DNA of 64,000 nt. Origin: Syncephalastrum monosporum B8922 (Eukaryota > Mucoromycota > Mucoromycetes > Mucorales > Syncephalastraceae). Positions 56,355 through 64,000 of the stretch are shown here, piece after piece. Both the position numbers and the translations under genes were made by a program. Numbering within the stretch: position 1 is the first letter of the stretch; each line of letters opens with the position of its first letter. Location: assembly GCA_000697355.1 (NCBI GenBank), contig JNEN01000882.1, positions 310,001 through 374,000 of the forward strand. Reading direction: 5' to 3'. Below the pieces are notes generated by a model that was given only the letters and a program-made list of their open reading frames with translations, searched no databases and was not told the origin of the DNA.

Positions 56355-59300
56355 TTATCGAAACAGGCGTAAAATAAGGAAAAGTACGCTGCCAAGGAAC
56401 CGGAATGCTGCCATGACAGCGACAGCCCACAGAATGAAGCCGGTATATCCAGCCGCAATCTCATTCTGATACTGTTCGCTTGACTGGGTCTGTGCGCTAT
56501 TAGGTAGCAATGACTGAAAGCTTCCGCTGGTTACGAAGGCTACGAGGAGTGCATTGCACCCAATCCATGCCAGCACAAGACGCGTGCGGAACCCGCGGTA
56601 ATAGTCATCTTGCTTGGTGTATGGAGACCGACTTTCCTTGACGGGGTCTTGTATGAGTTGCAGGCTTTGCAGTGCATCGTCGTAATTGCGATTGATCAAG
56701 TCTTGCCCGTCAGCCAGTTCCACTTCAACCGCTTCTTCACCTTTTTCGTTCATTTGTGCCTTTCCTGCGACGCCTAAATCCATGGGTGTTGCGTTGTCAC
56801 CTTTGGTACCCCAGCTAACATCGTGTGTATTGCAAAATGCATAAACATTGAGGATATTGACGTAGGTCGGCAGAAGCAGTAGATACTGGACAAGGCTGGT
56901 GACCATGTGCCACGGATCCAGATAAAGCAAACTGGATAAAATATAGAGGCCATAGGTGGAAGCCATAGAGATGACAACGCTGCGGAAACCGGGTTGTCTC
57001 ATCATGATAGCCAAGTTACCCATTGTGTTTTCTGTGGTCCAGCCCTCGGTGGCCATGCTCATCTTTACTGTCTGGTATGTAAGCCAACCACCAGCAAAAA
57101 GGGTATATGCCATGATGAGTGCGTACGCAAGAACAGCGACCAGGAACATCCATTTCGACCTACGAAAAAAATAAAATTAATACACGCCAACGATATTTTT
57201 TGGTGGCATACCCTTGCGGTCGATTGCCCATGGAGCAGATAAAAACGACAATGAATAGAAAAATATAGAGATAGCGCAGCACCTGGAAGATACGATTTCC
57301 CCAGCCATCGCCAAACGGGTCCATATCAGCTGTGGAGAGCGACTTGCTGACAAAGTAGCATGTCAGATAGAAGTTCGCCATACCAAGCCAGCTGAATAGT
57401 AAATTGACGAAATTGAAGGCAAATTCCGTTGTCAGGGCGATCTTGCGCCCTACAGAATGGTCTGTACTCCAGATACGGGAGAAGTGGCACGTCGAATAAA
57501 TGGCAGCAAAGAAGCTTCCGTTTAGCCAGCGCCGTCGCTGTGATAGGAATTCAGGAAGCTGATCAGGCGTATCCGTCTCTCCAAAAGCGGATTGGACATA
57601 GCGTAGGACCCATTTCTGGTGCTTCTTGGCAAGCAGCTCAAAACACAAGATGCGGTCTTCGGCAAGATACATATTGGCGCTAAATATGTCTGAATCGCTG
57701 CTATCCTCATTCTTCTCCCCCAAAAAATATTTTTGAAGAGGGCCTGTCAATATAATTAGCAAGTTTTGATAGGTGCAGTGTCCTTCGACATACCTGATCC
57801 GTAAGCATCATTCTGGAGAGCAGTGTATCGATAGGCTGAAAACGCGCCGGGTAGCACCGAAATGTAACCGAAGACAGACTCGAGTGGTTTATCGAGAATG
57901 TTGGACATCTTGTACTCAAAATTTTGAGCCGCCACTATTGGGTTGAGTAGAGCGACTCCCCCTGGAGGAAAAAAAGTATAAGCACACAATCCAATGGCAG
58001 TTACAGCGTTCGTGTACCTTTTGTTTGGACGCGTATTTCGCCACAAGCGCCAGCAATCGTTGGATCCAAATCAAAAGCTTTCCATAAATGGTAGATAGAG
58101 GTATTGCCTGGACGTGTGCCCACGTCGAGTAGAACACAGACGTTCGGCTGCAGGATGGGGCCGAATGCGTTGAAGAACCATCGATGGGAGTTGATTTTTT
58201 TTGCATTTTGTTCTTTGAGACAGAATAGAATTTGCACTGGAACAATGCCCTTCTCTGCGCCCTTGATCTTCATATCGGCATCCACAGATACCTGAGCAGT
58301 ATACTAGAAAGCACAATATTGGAGTAAGAACAATACAACAGCCATGTCTGGCTAAGACCTGCCTCGTACAAATGAGCCTTCACTGGTTTATCATTAACCA
58401 TATTCTTGGCAACACCACGTTGATACACACCCATGGCAGCGAGGACGTCTAGCACACCCGGGTCGCATTTTTTGCGACCATCCGCAACAATGCATACAAC
58501 CACTTTTTTCCAACCTTCTGTGCCCCAGTTTCGTGACCGTGACCGTGAGCATAGGTGAGCAACATTCTTCATGACACCATGCATAGTCCGACAAAATAGC
58601 TCTCGATCTTCCTGTAGCAATAGGTGAATATCATAACGTTCGGTTAGGTACGGTATCGGTAAGTGGGCTTACATTGTACATGGTCATCACTATAAAGAGT
58701 TCTGTCTCGCGGTCCATAAGGTTTGGCCTCAAGGTATATCGAGATGCCTGAAACTCATCTGGGTCACAGGTCACGACCGAATAGCGCATTGACGTAAACT
58801 CGGCGTCTTTGCGTGCGCTCGCTTCTATGAGGCGGGATGGGACAGGACAGTTCAGGATCAGGTTGCCACGAAACAACGCAACCTTCTTTGTTCTACGCCT
58901 CTCGCCCAGGGACCCGAGGAAACGGGTTGATCCAGCCGTGCTGTGGCGTGGAGCATGTTGGCTGTATGATGCGCGATAAGCGCTGGGCATGGATACGGAC
59001 TGGGCCATGGGATTCTGCCTGGAGCAAGAATCTTCCGGTTCTGCTGGACGCGGAGAGCCATAGTGCTGTGGAGGAATGCGAGGCAAAGGGGGTACGTCGC
59101 TATGCGACGTTTGATCCACAAACATAGAAGAATGATGTGAAGGTCTTCGCTGATGATAATGCGGATGGGGTCGCTGTATTGTGTGGTGCTGCTGTGTTGC
59201 GGCCTTTCGAAGGTTGGGAGCGGAATACTGTGCACCAGCCATAGCGGCTGGATACAGGTGACCTGTGCCGTTCACCGGATACACCTTGGGTGAGCCTGCA

Positions 59301-59386
59301 CATGCCGACCTACTGGAAGGTATGTGGTGCGGCCGCTGCGCTGATAGCGACGGCGTAGAAGGGTGATGATGCTCGTTATGTTGCAT
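56355..59386 (-). CDS. CHS: Chitin synthase, division 1 (class I/II type)
   Basis: Membrane glycosyltransferase that makes wall chitin from UDP-GlcNAc. Seven or so exons, about 850 residues. The N-terminal His/Pro/Ser-rich tail ([33 protein letters not shown]) is cytosolic; then [17 protein letters not shown] (CHS1 N-terminal motif) and [20 protein letters not shown]. The catalytic core has [52 protein letters not shown] and [17 protein letters not shown] with the QRRRW motif. Seven hydrophobic segments follow, such as [17 protein letters not shown] and [17 protein letters not shown]. The start at 59386 is chosen over an upstream Met at 59452, since the extension would be hydrophobic and atypical. 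Confidence 0.94.
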
Positions 59387-59635
59387 AGATATGAAGATGA
59401 TGCCAGTAGAAGGGTAGCAATGTAAAAGAAGGGGGAAAAGGAAAACGGCCACATATTTTCAGGGCAACCCGCAACAGCAGATAACAAGCATAGCGCCACG
59501 AATGCACGCAAGATAAGTATAGCCAGACTCCCAACAGCATAAACACAAATTATTAAATTTTCCGAGGGATATAATAATGATTAAAGCAGGAACAAAGGCA
59601 GAGTGGTTTTTATTCAAACAGCACACTGATTGTAT

Positions 59636-60406
59636 TTATTTCTCCTGATGAACGAAAACGAGACAGATATTAGAGCCAGTGAATGGTATTCAGAAGTGTA
59701 GACTTACCGGGATCTCCACCTCGCCGGCGTCGATAGCCTTGCAGAGGTCACGGGGGTTCTGGCCGTCGACGGTGCAGCCAACGGACTGGGCCGTACCGAG
59801 GATCTCCTTGACGGTGCCGCTGAGCTCACGGGCAAAGGACTTGTAGCGCATGGTGCGAGCAATCTCAATGACATCATCGAGGGAGATGTTGCCGGTGTGC
59901 TTGACGTTCTTGTCCTTCTTGCGGTCACGCGGGGGCTCCTTCAGAGCCTTGATGACCAGAGAAGAGGCAGAGGGAACAACAGCAACCTTGGCCTGACGGT
60001 TCTGGATCGTCAATTGGACGGTGACGCGCAGACCCTTCCACTCCTTGGTGCCCTTCTGGATGTCTTCACCGACCTTCTTGGGCGACAGACCGAGAGGACC
60101 AATCTTGGGAGCTACAGTGGACGATGAAGGAGGTGAGTATATGTTGTTATCGAGTAAAGTGCCGCATGCATCGCTCTAAAGCTGTGTCGCGTTTGGGTGC
60201 ATGCGTAGGTTGCGTGTGTATGTGTATCAAAAGTGTGGGAGTGGGTGTGATTCGTACCGAGAGCCGAAGAGGCAGCAAGCTCACCACCTGAAAATGGGCA
60301 ATGGCATGGTTGAGTTGAGTGGACATTTTGCAAAAAGTGCATAGGACTTACCAGTGGCACGCAGGTAGATGATCTTAACCTCGTTGGGATCGAACTTCGG
60401 AGGCAT
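59636..60406 (-). CDS. RPL12: 60S ribosomal protein L12 (uL11)
   Basis: Component of the P-stalk base on the large subunit. [19 protein letters not shown] is exon 1, GELAASSAL exon 2, [38 protein letters not shown] and [19 protein letters not shown] the main exon, then [19 protein letters not shown]. The main exon ends VEIP at a GTAAGT donor; the last exon adds only Glu-Lys and the stop (59636-59638). Length about 165 residues, as usual. Confidence 0.96.
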
Positions 60407-61079
60407 CTAAAGGATAGGATGTGTTTGTGTTATGGCAAGGATAGAAGGATGGATGGATGGATGGATGTTGTCATCCTGGGGTGGGGTGTCAGTTGTTACC
60501 TTGGGCGAAAAAGGAAGATCCCGAGATTGGCCACAGCCAACTTGATCAGGCAGACCCAGCCCAGCCCAGCCTGCCCTCCCTCCCCCTCGCAGCGGCTACT
60601 CAAATCAAGCAAAAACCACAGCCATTTACCTCACCTTTTTTTTTCTTTTTCTAACTGTTCAGGTACTTGCTTACACACTTCCACCCAATGCAACAGTATC
60701 CCCTTCACCCTTGCACATTCCATTCTCTCTGACCAAGGACGCGTTCAAGTACTATCGGATACTATTATACGTATGTGTTTGTAAGAAAAGCAGCATATTT
60801 GTCTCATACTCTTCCAGCAGTATGCTCGTAACCACTCGCAGTAGCATATGACTTTTTCTCCTTGCAAAACTGCCGCTTCGCACATGAAGCATGCATTTTT
60901 TTTAATCTTTAGAAACTAGCTCTTAGATGTAAAACATATAGTAGGACCTGTTTAGCATCCCTGATAAAGCGTCTAAAAAACTTAATGCATCTGACTTTTG
61001 CATGATTTTCCGTGTGTGGCTGATATTCGACCGACACCTGTCCTTCCTTTTACTGTTTTCGTTCGATCAATAACCCACC
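60407..61079. promoter_or_regulatory. Divergent promoter between RPL12 and DUF2462 gene, with GGAT repeats
   Basis: About 670 bases between head-to-head genes. GGATGGATGGATGGATG lies at 60449-60466, about 45-60 bases upstream of RPL12. A CCCAGCCCAGCC stretch follows near 60560-60580 and a T run near 60636-60650. No gene seen. Confidence 0.5.
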
Positions 61080-61476
61080 ATGGTCCAAGGCAGCTTAAAA
61101 AAGGTATCGAATCCTGCCGCGAAGAAGAAGAGCCAGCAAAAAGCGGGCAAAATGAAGAAAGGCGGTATGTCTGTCTGCTTTGATCAAAAGTGTTACATAA
61201 AGCTCAACCGATCATCTCGCTAGCTCGAAACATTGCCCCCAAGCAGCCCAAGCTCGTCAAAGAGCGTAAACTCCAGAAGGTACCTCTTAGCACTTCTACC
61301 TCGATACTATGAATTAACCACTAGTGCTGCTTTTCTTGTAGCAACTGTCGGCCAAGATTAACGACAACATTGAACGTCAAATGGCGGTCAAGGCGGGTGC
61401 TGTTGGCAAATTGACTTTGATGAAGAAAGTGGCGGACTCGGCCAAGGCCGCTACTGACAAGAAGAAGAAGAAATAA
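61080..61476 (+). CDS. DUF2462/UPF0390 small basic protein
   Basis: Exons 61080-61164, 61224-61279 and 61342-61476; the phases fit, 91 residues. MVQGSLKKVSNPAAKKKSQQ, then ARNIAPKQPKLVKERKLQK and QLSAKINDNIERQMAVKAGA match the family of leydig cell tumour 10 kDa homologues (UPF0390): a Gln-Gly start, a basic middle with RNIAPK, and a helix with IE.Q...KA. It ends in a Lys run. Such proteins are nuclear or nucleolar by composition; the molecular role is not established. The divergent partner is RPL12, which fits a link with ribosome production. Confidence 0.85.
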
Positions 61477-61501
61477 GTGCTCCACGCAGTCATACGCGCT
61501 G

Positions 61502-61534
61502 ACACACACACACGCACACGCACACGCACACACA
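61502..61534. repeat. (CA)n-rich microsatellite
   Basis: CA dinucleotides with three CG interruptions, in the shared 3' region between convergent stop codons. Confidence 0.85.
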
Positions 61535-61709
61535 TCCCAGCATCATTTTACAGTAACAGTATCATATCACAAATCGTCCCGCCTATCAGTCTCATGCACC
61601 CTTCGTCCTCTCGTTCGAATACCGCATTATCACACACCTATTCCTCACACGATGTTTCCATAAACGCTTTAAGCATCTCTATTTATACATCATGATCCCT
61701 TATTATATA

Positions 61710-63856
61710 TTATTGAAGGGGAAAAGCAAAGGGCGCATTACAGTCGGGCGCAACCAGGTCCGGAAACATGTTGAACAACCAGAGTGTCACGCCATTCGTC
61801 CAGCCAAAGCCTACTTGAACCGCGTCTGCAATCATGAAAAAAAAAAAAAGGGACTTTTGAGTTTACTCGGAAGTATTGGTGAATGACAAAGACTTACATT
61901 CGCCACCAAAACCTGCCTGGCCCATGTAACGCACGTCGAACTTTTCAAACATATGCCCACTGTCTTGAACACCTTGCGTCTTGGGCAGTACGTCCGGAAT
62001 GCTGCCGCCCGTCTTGTACCATGAGCAGAAGGCTGACGCCGCATTGCGGGCAGCAAGCGTATACACGAGATCGGCGCTCCTCATATCCGCCGGAAGTAGG
62101 GCTTGGACATTCAACATGGCTTTCATCGCGATATACTGGAGCGGAGGCCAGCCATTGGGCCAGTCCCATTGGAGCGTCGTATTGTACACGGATGTGGTCA
62201 GGATACCTGGATCGCGTTCCAGAGCGGCCCGCGTCTGATCAAAGACATGGCTTAGTACAGAGGCTTTCTTGACACGTTCTGGAATGGCACCCAACCTAGC
62301 GAGCAAAATCAGCCAAACAGTGTTGAGTTTTTCTTAGTTTCTGTCAGGTTTTGCAGTTACCAGAAGGGGTACAGACTGGCTGGAGTGTACTCGATGTTTT
62401 GCTTATGACCCGTGAGATTGAAATCGTAAAAAGCACCGTGTTCTTCATTCCAAAGCAGGTCCTCTATGGCCTCGAGACGGTGTTGACTGCGATGCCGGTA
62501 ATATCGGCTTCGCTTCTCGCTGTCGTGAGTGTCATATTGGGCATGCCACTGGGCGAGCGTGGACTCCATACCCCACAGGATAGCATTCAGATCCACAGGC
62601 ACTACGTTGCGTGTTTCCAGAGTGCGTAGGATGTCATAGCTGTGAGAAGTATCATGGGAATATTTCTGACGCGTCCAGCGCGAAGAGTAATCCCATCCTG
62701 TTTCAGCTCCTGTCGCCAGGTCAGAGAAAAGCCGCTCTGCCTGCGTCGCGTTGAATCCTGTATCCAAATACGCCGTATCGTAATCCTCGACATAGCTCTC
62801 CGGGCGTGGCGAATGACTCTCCACGTTATAGCGATTCAAACGGTATCGCTTGCCAGACCTCGTAATACGGACTGAAGTTTTGGCCATCCAGAACGCATGC
62901 TCCTTGTCCAATACAGGGAGTGCTTGCTTGAGAAACGTCTCGTCATTGGTTTTCTCATAGTAGATCTTGACCATTTCGGTTAACAACGGAGGCTGGGACC
63001 GGTTCAGATAATATATACGTGCACCGTTGGCTATAACCACAGTCAGATCTTTTCCACAAAAGGGCATCTATCAGGTCTTACGCATAAAACCGTAGGTATC
63101 GACAAAATCTAACAGATTTTGTATCATGTCGCGGGCTAAAGAGTCTAGGTCACTTAGCAATAACCCTTGTATGACAAAGTACGTGTCCCTATATATATGT
63201 GTGTGTGTAAATTTTCGCTAGATCATCCATCATATGTTCTTTCTCGATCTTACCAGTAATAGAACTCTCGAAACCGTCCGCCTGGAACTACAAATGGACG
63301 TTTCACAGGTAGCGCGCTTGATACGCATCCCTCACAGAGTCGATTCGTATCGAATTGGAAGGTCAAATTGGCCCATGCCGCATTCAATTGGCTCAACCAA
63401 CCATGATAGTCTGGATCATGGACCTCCTCGAGCCATCCGGGCTGTCCATATGCTGGGATATGATAGCGTACAAGCTCACTCGCAGGTCGTCCAAAGTTCG
63501 TCTGTACAAATTTCGCCACGCTCGATCTTGACGCGTCTACGCCACCCATACTCTCGAAAGCACTCAATACTTCTTCAAGTGGTTTGGATGTCGGCTACCA
63601 TAAGAGCAAATATGAGCCGCCACTATTGAGCAAATGCACCGAGAGATCTTGATAAAGTTTATACCATGTCAACAAACGTTTTCGAATCAGGAAAGAGCCG
63701 TGCCATTTGCACCGTCCTCAGGATAGGACCTTCGCAGTAAATAGGTGAATTACACGTGAGAGATGTGTTTCCATCGTCCGAAAAAATTGCGTCGGCTAAT
63801 GCAGAACCGCACGCCACTAGCACCAAAAAGAGAGATTTCAACTTGGAGGATTGCAT
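61710..63856 (-). CDS. Secreted acid trehalase, GH37
   Basis: Hydrolyses trehalose to two glucose outside the cell. The signal peptide MQSSKLKSLFLVLVACGSAL is followed by SPIYCEGPILRTVQMARLF and DSKTFVDM, the typical GH37 start. Signature 1 appears as PGGRFREFYYWDTYF across an exon join, and signature 2 as QWDWPNGWPPLQY. MIQNLLDFVDTYGF, NRSQPPLLTEMVKIYYEKTN and ILWGMESTLAQWHAQY complete the (alpha/alpha)6 barrel. The last exon gives VGFGWTNGVTLWLFNMFPD and ends at 61710-61712. About six exons, roughly 630 residues. Because it has a signal peptide and no cytosolic regulatory N-domain, it is not the neutral trehalase Nth1 type. Confidence 0.93.
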
Positions 63857-64000
63857 AAGGTGCCGGTTTTAGTTAGGGAAGTCGATAGGCAAGGAGCAAA
63901 TCGACGAGAATGTACGACAAGAACGATGCACGGCCGGATATTGGATTGAAATTGAAAGCTTTCAACAAATGCCGGAAATTTAAGAGAGGAAGAAAGATGA
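63857..64000. promoter_or_regulatory. Trehalase upstream region, cut by window end
   Basis: 144 bases upstream of the trehalase start. No recognisable site; the promoter continues beyond the window. Confidence 0.4.

Overview
This window looks like nuclear DNA of an early-diverging fungus, most likely a mucoralean (Mucoromycota). The genes have many short introns (about 55-95 bases, GTAAGT-like donors). The set includes a division 1 chitin synthase, a secreted GH37 trehalase, a Kre9/Knh1-like secreted protein, Dpb2, Rsc7, Yih1 and Fmp27 relatives, and mitochondrial ribosomal mL60. No ribosomal RNA, intact tRNA, CRISPR or prokaryotic operon was seen. The species assignment is inference. Gene coordinates span start to stop codon with introns included.

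Layout: 0-4.7 kb holds the 3' part of a four-helix membrane protein, a membrane-anchored probable beta-propeller protein (minus), and an FMN-binding split-barrel protein. From 4.9 to 15.2 kb are DNA polymerase epsilon subunit B and a giant bridge-like lipid transfer protein of the Fmp27/BLTP2/Hobbit family. From 15.7 to 21.3 kb are a Phx1-like homeodomain factor and a secreted protein with an unusual Trp/His/Asn/acidic repeat tail. From 22 to 31.3 kb lie RPS2, the RNA polymerase I/III subunit AC19, oligosaccharyltransferase Ost3/6, an SHPRH/Irc20-type SNF2-RING protein and a GNAT acetyltransferase. From 32.7 to 37.6 kb are mL60, an IMPACT/Yih1 protein and an Rsc7-type protein carrying PHD fingers.

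Two regions look like gene graveyards: 37.6-40.7 kb and 49.2-53.4 kb. They hold decayed multi-exon genes of an apparently lineage-specific family, a fragment of a Tc1/mariner-like transposase, a TTAA-flanked inverted-repeat element of about 498 bp, and two 99-bp miniature elements in opposite orientation, one of which interrupts a reading frame. Between them sit an intronless acidic/basic protein and a 2385-residue protein built of ASH/PapD-like repeats, the fold of Hydin-type ciliary proteins, in a probably non-flagellated fungus.

The right end is housekeeping: ATP synthase beta (ATP2), chitin synthase, RPL12, a DUF2462/UPF0390 protein and acid trehalase. There is no obvious metabolic cluster; the genes are mostly independent and often divergent or convergent at short spacing. 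The best candidates for undescribed biology are the secreted repeat protein at 18.8-21.3 kb, the ASH-repeat giant at 41.8-49.1 kb, and the family of decayed genes with their miniature elements.
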